From positions 1 through 64,000 of the forward strand of contig NZ_JAILGZ010000006.1 in the NCBI RefSeq assembly GCF_024696245.1: a stretch of 64,000 bases of DNA. Direction: 5' to 3'. The notes under the pieces are model-generated. The model worked only from the letters and a program-made list of their open reading frames with translations, was not told the origin of the DNA and ran no database searches. The stretch is from Treponema sp. GTDB lineage: Bacteria; Spirochaetota; Spirochaetia; Treponematales; Treponemataceae. Positions 50,153-58,955 of the stretch are shown here, in pieces; position 1 is the stretch's first letter; the number at the start of each line of letters is the position of its first letter. A program made the translations under genes and the position numbers.

Positions 50153-51414
50153 ATTTCTTCACCTCCTGCATCAAGCTGAGGTATTTCTATAGTGACAAGC
50201 AGATTTTTTTCCTGATTTCTTTCTATGGAAAAAGTTCCGCTGAGCTGGTGAATGAGCATGTAAACTAAAGGCAGTCCCATATCATTAATTATTTTGTGAA
50301 CAAGAAAAGCCTTTGAGCCTGTAAGAAAGTAATCCGTAATGAATTTAATTTCTTCATCAGAGGTCCGGCTTTTTTCATTTATAATTTTTATTTTAAGTAT
50401 GGAAGCGTAACTTTGTTTTTTTGCAGAAATATCCAGTTTTACTTTTGACCCCTTTGCCTGAATAAATGCGTTCTGACAAAGTTTGTAAATAATCTGGGAT
50501 AATCTTGTTACGTCTCCAAGAAGCATTTCCGGAACACTTTCATCAAGGTTGAATTCAAAATCTGTGTCTTTTGTTGTACAGGTCTTTTTTATGCTGCCGG
50601 CAGTAATGTTAAAGTCCAGGGAAGGTGAATAAACTTTTTCGTAAAGTGAGGCCCTTCCTTCTGCTTCTTCAATAAAGGTCATTGAGTCTGCAACAATGGA
50701 ATAAAGTTCTGTCCCCTGTTCTGCAATTTCTGAAATTCTGCTTCTGGCTTTTTCTACATCATCCATGCGGGAAATGAGGGAAATATCTTTTGTCCAGCGT
50801 TTAATGGACTCTTCCATTTTACGGGCCATCTCTGAAACAAAGAGGGCCTGGGCTTTGGAAGCCTTTTCCATCATTTTTGTATTTTGTACTGTATTGAAAT
50901 TTTTAAGGGCCATGGTAGAAATAAGCCCTGCCAGTTCACTTAAAAATTCTGCGGCTCTTGCTACTTCCCTGGGGTTTTTTATTTTTGTATTTTCAGCTTC
51001 CCTTACATATTCATCAGGATCAAGACCAAGACGGAGGGCCCTTCTTCTAAGAAGGGTTTCATCCAGTTTAGCCGGGCGAACCTGACCACCGATAAAGCAG
51101 CCTGCAAATTCATCATTTACTGTTATTGGAGCTGCACATTCAACCATACCTGCATGACAGGTGTAAACTGAAACTTTACCGTCCTTAATAGCCTTAAGGG
51201 TTCCTTTTTTATCGCAAAGCTGGCAAAGATTGTTCCCCAGTTCTGATTTTCTATTTAAATTAAAGCAGAACTTTGTAAATCCGCTTCCTTTTGTAATGGG
51301 AACACCTTCAGTATCAGTAATTATGGAAGCAATTCCAGTAAAACGTGAAAATCCTTCCTGTATTTTCTGCAGAGTACTTTTGTCTATCAAGTCAGTAAGT
51401 TTTATACCAGGCAT
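50149..51414 (-). CDS. PocR-domain sensor with degenerate histidine-kinase-like C-terminus
   Basis: A 421-residue soluble protein. Residues about 1-165 form a PocR ligand-binding domain (LTDLIDKSTLQKIQEGFSRF, a cysteine set in CQLCDKKG and YTCHAGMVECAAPI, and GCFIGGQV). A long helical stretch (about 170-260) sits where a kinase dimerisation domain would be, but no HE-type phospho-histidine motif is visible (FVSEMARKMEESIKRW). The end (about 275-415) resembles an ATPase domain (SQIIYKLCQNAFIQAKGS as N-box) without clear glycine loops. It may signal to the EAL enzyme it overlaps, without phosphotransfer. PocR domains bind small metabolites such as hydrocarbon derivatives; ligand unknown. Confidence 0.75.
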   Translation of the reverse strand: MPGIKLTDLIDKSTLQKIQEGFSRFTGIASIITDTEGVPITKGSGFTKFCFNLNRKSELGNNLCQLCDKKGTLKAIKDGKVSVYTCHAGMVECAAPITVNDEFAGCFIGGQVRPAKLDETLLRRRALRLGLDPDEYVREAENTKIKNPREVARAAEFLSELAGLISTMALKNFNTVQNTKMMEKASKAQALFVSEMARKMEESIKRWTKDISLISRMDDVEKARSRISEIAEQGTELYSIVADSMTFIEEAEGRASLYEKVYSPSLDFNITAGSIKKTCTTKDTDFEFNLDESVPEMLLGDVTRLSQIIYKLCQNAFIQAKGSKVKLDISAKKQSYASILKIKIINEKSRTSDEEIKFITDYFLTGSKAFLVHKIINDMGLPLVYMLIHQLSGTFSIERNQEKNLLVTIEIPQLDAGGEEI

Positions 51415-51556
51415 AATACTTTTTACTATCCTTTAAATTATATAGTAGAAAAAGACAAAATAAAAGTAAAAAAAGGAATCTTTAAAAAAATACATGCTTT
51501 TCTATATTTTAAAATAAGTTTAAAGTATTCGTGAAAAATAAAGGAAAGAGGTTTTT

Positions 51557-52396
51557 ATGACTATTGATTTAAAAGATGCTGCATGTTTTGGAGTAGCAGG
51601 AAATTTTACAGGACATCTTGAGCAGGCTGGAGAAGCTGCAGATTTTAAAAATGTAAAGACAGCAGAAGCGTCAGCTCCAAAGGCTCTTTTTCCAACATAT
51701 ATACCACAGGCTAAAGATAATGTGCCTTTGTTTTTAGGAAAGTTTCCTTTTGACAGTAAAACAATTATATTCCCTGAGGGAGAAGAAAAAATCCAGATTG
51801 AACCTGAATGCGGAATAGTTTTTAATGCACAATGGAAGGACGGGCTTCTTCTTTCTTTAAAGCCTCTTGCCTTTGGTGCATCCAATGACTGTTCCATAAG
51901 AAAGGCTGGTGCTAAAAAAATATCTGAGAAAAAAAACTGGGGTCAGTGTTCAAAAGGTTTTTCCGATTCCCTTATTGAATTAAAGGATTTTTCATCAGAG
52001 TCTATAATTGATTCCTACAGAATTGCCAGCTTTCTTGTAAGGGATGGAAAAGTTTATGACTATGGTGAAGATTCCGCTGTAAGGGATTATTCCTATGTTT
52101 ATGAAAAACTTATTTCCTGGATTATAGACAGACTTAATAATCAGAAGAATGAAGGCCCTGCAGAAGACATTAATTCCTATGCAGCTTCTGCCTTATGGCC
52201 TGAGAAAATTTTTGTTTCCATAGGAGCAACCCGCTACACTGAATTTGGTGAAAAGAATTTTTTACAGAACGGAGACACAGCAGCTGTAGTTTTATATCCT
52301 GAAGATAAATATTCCCACCAGGATATTGTAAAGGCTGTAGAAAATAATTCTTTTGGTCAGGGAATAAGTGCCCTTTGTCAGAAGGTGGTTGTCTGA
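51557..52396 (+). CDS. DUF5718-like protein of unknown function
   Basis: A 279-residue soluble protein beginning with a highly patterned CFGVAGNFTGHLEQAGEA block, with later ASNDCSIRKAGAKKISEKKN and SIGATRYTEFGEKNFL. From memory these match the family annotated DUF5718 in Campylobacter and relatives; a distant relation to fumarylacetoacetase-fold proteins is possible because of the GDTAAVVLYP-type ending. It has an AAAGGAAAGAGG ribosome region, and its stop directly abuts the tatD start (TGAATG), so translation is coupled. No function is assigned. Confidence 0.6.
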   Translation: MTIDLKDAACFGVAGNFTGHLEQAGEAADFKNVKTAEASAPKALFPTYIPQAKDNVPLFLGKFPFDSKTIIFPEGEEKIQIEPECGIVFNAQWKDGLLLSLKPLAFGASNDCSIRKAGAKKISEKKNWGQCSKGFSDSLIELKDFSSESIIDSYRIASFLVRDGKVYDYGEDSAVRDYSYVYEKLISWIIDRLNNQKNEGPAEDINSYAASALWPEKIFVSIGATRYTEFGEKNFLQNGDTAAVVLYPEDKYSHQDIVKAVENNSFGQGISALCQKVVV

Positions 52397-53239
52397 ATGT
52401 ACAGCGATACACATTTTCATTTTCACTATCAGGCAGAAAAAGAAGGACTTGAGACTGCTGCAAATGTTCTTGCTGAAATGGCAGATAATAATGTTTTTTT
52501 TGGAATGGACATTGGAACTGACTGCAGGGACCTTATTAAACGCAGGGATATAGTTTTACAAACTCTTGAATATCTTGATGAAGACAGAAGAAAAAAAGCA
52601 CAGGCCTTTATGCATTTTTCTGCCGGAATCTGGCCTGATGAAGAATCCATTGCAGACAGATATAAGTGCATGGAAGAACTTCAAAATCAGATTAAGGCCT
52701 TTAAAGAAGATGGTGGTATTTTTTCTGACAGACTTGCAGCCATAGGTGAAGGGGGACTGGATCATCACTGGGATGCCCATCCTTATGAAGGTGAACTTTT
52801 TGAAATGCAGCTGGCCCTTGCAAAAAAAATGGACCTGCCTTTTGTAGTTCACTCAAGGGATGCTTACCAGGATACTTATGCCTGTATAAAAAATGCCGGC
52901 TGGAATAAGGGAATCATTCACTGTTATTCCTATGGACTTGAAGAAGCAAAGGCTTTTCTTAATCTTGGCTGGTATATCAGTTTAAGTGGAAGCGTAACCT
53001 ATACTAAAAAAAGCAAAATGGAAGATATGAAAAAACTTCTTGCATATATTCCTGATGACAGGATTCTTTTAGAAACAGATTCACCCTATCTTGCACCTGT
53101 TCCAATGAGGGGAAATCCAAACAATCCTAATTTTGTAAAATACACTTACGCCTTTGTTGCAGACAGCCGTAATGTAAGTCCTGAAGAACTTTCAGATCTG
53201 GTTGACTGCAACATAAAGAAACTCTTTAACCTTAAATAA
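52397..53239 (+). CDS. TatD-family metal-dependent hydrolase
   Basis: A 280-residue TIM-barrel amidohydrolase. Metal ligands are in place: DTHFHFH near the start, GEGGLDHHWD (Glu), FVVHSRDAY, IIHCYSYG and LLETDSPYLAP. TatD proteins are 3'-5' DNA/RNA exonucleases or D-amino-acyl-tRNA deacylases. The gene directly follows the DUF5718-like gene with no gap. It converges on the GH127 gene; a stable inverted repeat inside that gene's end could end this transcript. Confidence 0.9.
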   Translation: MYSDTHFHFHYQAEKEGLETAANVLAEMADNNVFFGMDIGTDCRDLIKRRDIVLQTLEYLDEDRRKKAQAFMHFSAGIWPDEESIADRYKCMEELQNQIKAFKEDGGIFSDRLAAIGEGGLDHHWDAHPYEGELFEMQLALAKKMDLPFVVHSRDAYQDTYACIKNAGWNKGIIHCYSYGLEEAKAFLNLGWYISLSGSVTYTKKSKMEDMKKLLAYIPDDRILLETDSPYLAPVPMRGNPNNPNFVKYTYAFVADSRNVSPEELSDLVDCNIKKLFNLK

Positions 53240-53254
53240 GTCCTTGCTGATATT

Positions 53255-55402
53255 TTAATCTGCGGAACGGATTTCAAGAATTTTAAGATTCTCTTCTGTT
53301 CCGCAGATTTCTATTTTTAATTCTTTATCACTTCCGGCATTCTGCTTAACTTCAAGATAAATATCCTTAAGGCGGCTTTCGTTTACTCTCGGATGATTTA
53401 TTTCTGTAAGAAGCTGTCCATTACATTTAACAATTGCAGACAGGGAATCTTTTTCAAAAACAGTAATGATAATTTTTTTACCGGCCTTTATTTTATAAGA
53501 GAAGTGTGATAAAGGTCCCCTGCATTTTCTAAAGCTTTTGTCTGCTTCTCCAATGTAGCCGCTTTCCGTATCTTCTGATTCAAAACCGTGTTCGATTTCG
53601 CTTTGCTGTCTTCCGCATTCAATATAGTCCAGGCTGATTTCTTCCAGCTCTTTAAGTCTTTTGTCTCCTGGTGTCATGCCGTTATTAAAGTAAACAGAGT
53701 ACCAGCGGTGGTGAAGGTTAAAGAAAGGTATCAGCCTTATGTCTTTTTTATCACTTGAGTCCTTACCTGGAAGAGTAAAAATAAGATTACTGCTGTCAGT
53801 ACTTTTTATATCCTTAAGCAGCACTTCTTTTTTTACACTTATGTAAGGAGTTTCCATTGCCCTTGTATTCATGTAGACCAGCTGGCTGTCAGTAATATCC
53901 TGAGGAAGATTTTTATTACCCCAGTCTGCTGCAAGAAGAAGAGGACCGTAAAAAATACTGAAGTTTGTAGAGCCGTCTTTTGTATCACGGAGACTGAGCT
54001 TCATGGACAGGTCAACTATATATTCATTTTGATCAGGATTTATTTTTACATAGCCCTGGCTGTCTGAGTCAGGATTTTTATTCCACCAGGGACTTCTAAC
54101 TTTTAAAGAAAGAGCTTTTTCTCCCCTGGAAAGAATTTTTATTACCGCCTGCTGTCCGTAAGGAAAGTCCGTTTCTATTTTTATTTTCCATCCGTCTTTT
54201 TCCCAGCATGAAGGAATAAAAAGATTTATGTAAAGGCTGTCATTTATTTCTTCATAAATAAAGCGGTTATATCTGGCGGGGTTTTCCATACCTGTTCCCG
54301 TACAGCACCAGAAGGAATTTTCTTTTGAGCAGTATACTTTAAAGAAACCGCTGAGCATTGAAACAAAATAGGTTTTTGCACCGCTGGCAGGATCCTGAGA
54401 AGCCAGTATGTGGTTGTAAAGTGCCCTTTCATAAAAGTCTGCAACTTTAGAAGAAGGATTCCACTTAAAAATATAGCAGGCAAGTTCCAGCATGTTGTAG
54501 GTGTTGCAGGTTTCTGTGGTATCTCTCGCAAGCCTTTCATCATATTCCCTGCCAAAGTGTTCACTTACAGAGTTTCCTCCGTTTGCATAACTTCTTTTTT
54601 CCGTAACGGTTTTAAAGAAAAATTCTGCAGCCCTTTTATATTCTTCTTTTTTTGTAAGGTCATAAAGTTTTGCAAGACCTATGATTTTAGGAATCTGGGT
54701 ATTTGCATGATATCCCTGAAGCTGGTCTTTTTCTTCTGACAGGGGAATAAATATTTCTTTGTGAATAAAACGTTCTGCTTCATCAAGATATTTTTTTTCT
54801 CCTGTAATTTCATACATGTCTGCAAATACCTTGCACATACCTCCATGTTCACAGGTAAGCATTTTCTGAAACTCATCTTCTGTCATTGCTGAAGTGCCCT
54901 TAATGGTCCAGTCGCACATGGCTTTTACGATTGCAAGTGCATCTTCATTAGCAGCCAGCCTGTATGCATCAATAAGCCCTGCAAAAATTTTATGTACTGA
55001 ATACCAGGGAACCCACCAGTCTCCAAGATTAAAGCGTTCTACCTTAAAGTTTCCCTTTCCGTAAAAAACTTTTTCAAAAGGTTCAGAGGGAATGCCTCCA
55101 AAATAGCCGTCTTTTCTCTGAAGGGATTTTATTATTGAAACCGTGTAATCCAGATTTTTTTTAGCTTCATCACTGTTTGTTGAATCAATGAAGGCAGACA
55201 GGGCGCTTAAATAATGACCAAGGGAGTGTCCCTGAATCTCCATACTTTCCCATCCGCCATAAGAAGGAGCAGGAGCTGTTTTCCCTAAAGCCGTATAGCA
55301 GGGAGAAAGAAGTCTGTCAGGATTATAGTCCAGTACATACTTAAGACCCAGCTGCCGGGATTTTTCAAAGAGACTGTCTTTTGTAAGTTTTGCTCCATTC
55401 AT
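53255..55402 (-). CDS. GH127/GH146-type glycoside hydrolase (beta-L-arabinofuranosidase-like)
   Basis: A 715-residue protein with an (alpha/alpha)6 barrel (about 1-420) and beta-sandwich domains behind. The zinc-thiolate site of the family is in place: Glu281 (SVSEHFG), Cys299 (ETCNTYN), and Cys366-Cys367 (FWCCTGTG); in the known enzyme HypBA1 the matching residues are Glu322, Cys340, Cys417 and Cys418, with the same 18-residue step between the first two. No signal peptide is seen, so it acts on imported arabino-oligosaccharides. It begins five bases after the uvrC stop, with the ribosome site inside the uvrC end. Confidence 0.87.
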   Translation of the reverse strand: MNGAKLTKDSLFEKSRQLGLKYVLDYNPDRLLSPCYTALGKTAPAPSYGGWESMEIQGHSLGHYLSALSAFIDSTNSDEAKKNLDYTVSIIKSLQRKDGYFGGIPSEPFEKVFYGKGNFKVERFNLGDWWVPWYSVHKIFAGLIDAYRLAANEDALAIVKAMCDWTIKGTSAMTEDEFQKMLTCEHGGMCKVFADMYEITGEKKYLDEAERFIHKEIFIPLSEEKDQLQGYHANTQIPKIIGLAKLYDLTKKEEYKRAAEFFFKTVTEKRSYANGGNSVSEHFGREYDERLARDTTETCNTYNMLELACYIFKWNPSSKVADFYERALYNHILASQDPASGAKTYFVSMLSGFFKVYCSKENSFWCCTGTGMENPARYNRFIYEEINDSLYINLFIPSCWEKDGWKIKIETDFPYGQQAVIKILSRGEKALSLKVRSPWWNKNPDSDSQGYVKINPDQNEYIVDLSMKLSLRDTKDGSTNFSIFYGPLLLAADWGNKNLPQDITDSQLVYMNTRAMETPYISVKKEVLLKDIKSTDSSNLIFTLPGKDSSDKKDIRLIPFFNLHHRWYSVYFNNGMTPGDKRLKELEEISLDYIECGRQQSEIEHGFESEDTESGYIGEADKSFRKCRGPLSHFSYKIKAGKKIIITVFEKDSLSAIVKCNGQLLTEINHPRVNESRLKDIYLEVKQNAGSDKELKIEICGTEENLKILEIRSAD
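53257..53309 (+). terminator. 12-bp perfect inverted repeat at the 3' end of the GH127 coding sequence
   Basis: AATCTGCGGAAC (53257-53268) and GTTCCGCAGATT (53298-53309), with TCTATTTTTA after it on the plus strand. It is a plausible terminator for tatD placed within the last codons of the convergent GH127 gene. Confidence 0.6.
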
Positions 55403-55407
55403 TTTTT

Positions 55408-57429
55408 TTACTCCTTTTGTGAACTGTTATCTTCTGCTGCCATAAGCTGGCCGGAAGCCATTTGTGCCAGAAGCTGATTTCTTTTGGATCTTGCTGCCTT
55501 TTCTTTTGTAGTTCCAGGCAGGTCTAAAGAAAGCATTTCCTTTTCCTTAACTTCTTTTTGTTTTTCATAAAGATTCTTTGCTGAAGTAAGAATCATGGAG
55601 GCCTTGCCTGCATCTACATTAAGAAGCATTGCAATTTCGCTTTCACTGGCGGCACACATTTTTTCAAGGCTGCCGTATTTTTTCATCAGCAGCTTGTCCC
55701 TTTCTTTTCCGATTCCATTTATTTTTATAAACGGAGTAACTGTGTTTTCCTTTGTTCTCAGTTCCTGGTTACGGCTGGTGGCAAAACGGTGGGTTTCATC
55801 CCTGACCCTTTGTAAAAGCCGTAAGGCATCGCTTCTTTTAGGAAGACATACTGGAGAAGAAGTGTGGGGTCTCCATATTTCTTCATCCCTTTTTGCAAGA
55901 CCTGCAATAGGAATATCCAGTCCTATGCTTTTTAAAACCCCGTCAACTGCATTAACCTGACCTATACCACCGTCAATAAGAATAAGGTCCGGCAGTTCCT
56001 TTTTTTCATTTAAAAGTCTGGTGTAGCGTCTTGTTGTAGCTTCCCTCATGGACTGAAAGTCATCAATAAGTCCGTCTGTAGTTTTAAGCCTGAAGTATCT
56101 GTAGTTTTTTTTGTCAGGATTACCCCGGTAAAAACTGATAAGGGAGGCCACAGGAAATTTTCCACCGATATGGGCAATATCAAAGCCTTCAATTCTTTCC
56201 GGCAGTTTAGGCAGACCAAGAACTTTCTGCAGTTCTTCCATGGCAGGGTAGTCACCCCTTTCCCTCATACGCCTGATAATATCTTCGTGGGCATTCTGTC
56301 TTGCCATATCAAGGGAGGCCCTGTGTATTCCGGGAACAGATTTTGCACTGCCATAGTTTATAATGGAAGTAATTTTTCCAAAGCTGTCATCAAGAAAATG
56401 CTGAATGTTTTTAATTTCTTCTATAAATAAGGCTGTTTTTTCTTCATCTGCAAAAACTGAATCAATATAGATTGCAGGAGGAATGGATTCTTTTTCTGTG
56501 TAAAAGGCACTCATAAATTCAGGAAAAATTTCAGTGTCTTCGTTTAAGGATATGGTCCTGTAATTGTCCCTTCCTAAAAGCTTTCCTTCCCTGATTTTAA
56601 GAACGGTAAAGCTTATAAGTTCTCCCTCCCTCCAGCTGGAAATATAATCCCTGTCATCACCGGCAAAGGATTCTACGGAATTCTGATTCTGGAGTATGCT
56701 TAAGGCCCTTATTCCGTCCCTGAGTCTGGCAGCTTTTTCAAAGTTAAGGTTTTTAGCAGCTTCCTTCATCTGTAACTGGAGTTTTTTGAGAGTTTCTTCC
56801 CCTTTGTTCTCAAGTAGGGAAGTTATTTCTTCGATAAATTCAGTATAGGTGGATTGTTTTACTTCTCTTGAACAGGGGGCAAGACATCTGCCTATGTGAT
56901 AATACATGCAGGGTGAGGATTTTTCCTTAAAGCTTTTGCAGTGACGCAGGGGATAGATTTCATAGAGGGTTTCTATAAAGGTATCCAGGGCACTTGCATC
57001 AGGGAAAGGTCCAAAGTAAACGGATCCGTCATGAATAACCTGCCTGGTTTTAAAAATCCTGGGGTATTTTTCCTTAGTGATTCTTAATACAGGGTAAGAT
57101 TTACCGTCTTTAAGGTTGATATTGTAACGGGGCGTATACTTTTTTATGAGGTTGTTTTCCAGAAGAAAAGCTTCATATTCATTATTTGTTGTTATGTATT
57201 CTATGCTGCGGGCATTGCTTATGAGGAGCCTGGTTTTTATATCCTTGTTTCCGCTGAAATAAGAAGAGAGTCTGTTTTTCAGATTTTTTGCTTTGCCTAC
57301 ATAAATGACAGTTTCTGCTTTATTGCGCCACATATAGACACCGCTTTGTTTTGGTGCCTTAAGTGCCGTCTGATGAAGTATTTCTCTGGGTGAGAGGTTT
57401 TTTTGTGATGAGGACAAAAGGTCATTCAT
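55408..57429 (-). CDS. uvrC: Excinuclease ABC subunit C
   Basis: A 673-residue repair nuclease. N-terminal GIY-YIG nuclease (SGVYMWRN...VIYVGKAKNLKNRL), a four-cysteine cluster around residue 140-165 (RHCKSF, PCMYYHIGRCLAPC) like the Fe-S site described in E. coli UvrC, a UVR helix pair (AAKNLNFEKAARLRDGI) that binds UvrB, an RNase-H-like C-terminal nuclease (FDIAHIGG...DLILIDGGIGQ) and helix-hairpin-helix repeats. The only ATG has no ribosome site and its first 22 bases overlap the divergent gene's start. Confidence 0.94.
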   Translation of the reverse strand: MNDLLSSSQKNLSPREILHQTALKAPKQSGVYMWRNKAETVIYVGKAKNLKNRLSSYFSGNKDIKTRLLISNARSIEYITTNNEYEAFLLENNLIKKYTPRYNINLKDGKSYPVLRITKEKYPRIFKTRQVIHDGSVYFGPFPDASALDTFIETLYEIYPLRHCKSFKEKSSPCMYYHIGRCLAPCSREVKQSTYTEFIEEITSLLENKGEETLKKLQLQMKEAAKNLNFEKAARLRDGIRALSILQNQNSVESFAGDDRDYISSWREGELISFTVLKIREGKLLGRDNYRTISLNEDTEIFPEFMSAFYTEKESIPPAIYIDSVFADEEKTALFIEEIKNIQHFLDDSFGKITSIINYGSAKSVPGIHRASLDMARQNAHEDIIRRMRERGDYPAMEELQKVLGLPKLPERIEGFDIAHIGGKFPVASLISFYRGNPDKKNYRYFRLKTTDGLIDDFQSMREATTRRYTRLLNEKKELPDLILIDGGIGQVNAVDGVLKSIGLDIPIAGLAKRDEEIWRPHTSSPVCLPKRSDALRLLQRVRDETHRFATSRNQELRTKENTVTPFIKINGIGKERDKLLMKKYGSLEKMCAASESEIAMLLNVDAGKASMILTSAKNLYEKQKEVKEKEMLSLDLPGTTKEKAARSKRNQLLAQMASGQLMAAEDNSSQKE

Positions 57430-58913
57430 TTATAGTAATTGTATCATTTCTGACTATGGCTTTCATAGTGCCTGCTCTTTTTGCTGAAGAAAAAATTATG
57501 ACTTTAGGCGGAAAAGAAGGCTGGCCTGTGCTTTCCAGAAAGGACGGGGTTGTAATAGATAAAGGCCGTTTTGGTTATGATGCCGTAAAGCTTGATACCA
57601 ACAGCCGCAAGGTTTCCCTTATGTCAGACCTGCTTCTGGATTTTGAAGAAGACAGTCCGGAAGATTTATGCGGTAACTATGAGGTAATCCTTAATGAAGT
57701 AACACCTGCTTCCCGCTGTAAGATGGGTAAAAGGGGAGGCCTTATAAGGGAAAACAATGGTCTCCGCCTCAGGGGAAAAAAAGGCTCTCTTTTTGGAAGT
57801 GAAAATGCAACAGGTTCCTTTGAACTTGAATTCTGGCTCTATCCTTTTGTAGCAGAAAATGGAGAAATTGTTTTTTCATGGCGTTCATCCCGTACAGTTG
57901 CCGGCTATCCTCTCTATCAGATTATCCGTGCCAGTTTTTACGGCAACAGGCTGCAGTGGGTATTTACCAATGTATTTGACGGCTATGTAGACAATTCCGG
58001 AGAAATCAGTATTTCCAGTTACAGGACAATTATTCCAAATACCTGGGCTCATCATTCAATCAGCTACAATCAGGATACTGGCCTTCTTGAATACAGAATC
58101 AATGGTGAACTTGAATCCCTTAAGTACCTTACTTCTACAGGTAAGGAAAGCGGCGGTTCCGTTTATATGTTCCAGACTGGTGTTACTGCAGATATAGATA
58201 TCTGCCCCCAGTTTTCTGGAGTAATTGACGACTTTCATATTTCCCGTCAGGCAGCTTCAGAAATCGACCCTGAATTAAATTATGATACTTACAGAAAGGA
58301 AGGGGGACGTTTTGAAACTCAGCCTATCCTTATTTCTTCCTGTGCCAGACTTACAAAAATAAGTGTTCTTGCAGATATTCCGGAGCAGACAGATGTAGTT
58401 TACTTTGTAAGAAGCGGTGATAATATTTTCAGCTGGGACGAAAACTACCCTGAATGGATTCCTGTAAAAAATAATGAAGAAATATCAAATGTAAGCGGTC
58501 TTTATTTTCAGCTTGCTGCAGATCTTTACAGTGACGGTGGGGGACAGCATTCTCCTGTAGTTACCCAGATGGACCTTTATTACACGGAAACTCCTCCTCC
58601 TCTTCCACCTTTTAGTGTAAAAGCCCAGCCTTCTGACGAAAGTGTTACTTTAACCTGGAGCTATTCAATTGATAACAACGCCGGGGGCTATTATGTTTAT
58701 TATGGAGAGCGTCCTGGAGAATATCTGGGAAGGGAAGCTGCAGAAGGTCCTTCACCTGTAAATGCCGGAAATCAGAATTCCATAACAATTACGGGGCTTA
58801 AAAACGGCAAGATTTATTATTTTGCTGTGGCAGCTTATTCAAAGATGGATTCAAGAATTATGGGTGATCTTTCTAAAGAAGTTTATGCGAGACCCCTTAA
58901 ATATAAGAAATAA
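57408..58913 (+). CDS. Exported protein with LamG-like and fibronectin type III domains
   Basis: A 501-residue protein with a signal peptide (about 1-28, VPALFAEE). I use the ATG at 57408, next to GAGAGG and directly ahead of the signal; an upstream in-frame ATG would lie deep within uvrC. A concanavalin/LamG-like domain covers about 80-265 (FELEFWLYPF, WAHHSISYNQDTGLLEYRING, IDDFHISR), then a beta region, then a fibronectin III domain (about 405-495: DESVTLTWSYS, YYVYYGERPGEY, KNGKIYYFAVAAYS). Suggests binding of glycan or protein partners in the envelope. Followed after 42 bases by the TPR protein gene. Confidence 0.75.
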   Translation: MRTKGHSFIVIVSFLTMAFIVPALFAEEKIMTLGGKEGWPVLSRKDGVVIDKGRFGYDAVKLDTNSRKVSLMSDLLLDFEEDSPEDLCGNYEVILNEVTPASRCKMGKRGGLIRENNGLRLRGKKGSLFGSENATGSFELEFWLYPFVAENGEIVFSWRSSRTVAGYPLYQIIRASFYGNRLQWVFTNVFDGYVDNSGEISISSYRTIIPNTWAHHSISYNQDTGLLEYRINGELESLKYLTSTGKESGGSVYMFQTGVTADIDICPQFSGVIDDFHISRQAASEIDPELNYDTYRKEGGRFETQPILISSCARLTKISVLADIPEQTDVVYFVRSGDNIFSWDENYPEWIPVKNNEEISNVSGLYFQLAADLYSDGGGQHSPVVTQMDLYYTETPPPLPPFSVKAQPSDESVTLTWSYSIDNNAGGYYVYYGERPGEYLGREAAEGPSPVNAGNQNSITITGLKNGKIYYFAVAAYSKMDSRIMGDLSKEVYARPLKYKK

Positions 58914-58955
58914 GGTTTTCTGTAAAGGATAATCCTGATTATTTGGAGATAAAAT

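Noticed and set aside
57363..57407. A longer N-terminus for the LamG/FnIII protein
   Set aside because: It would place 15 residues ahead of the signal peptide and has no ribosome site.
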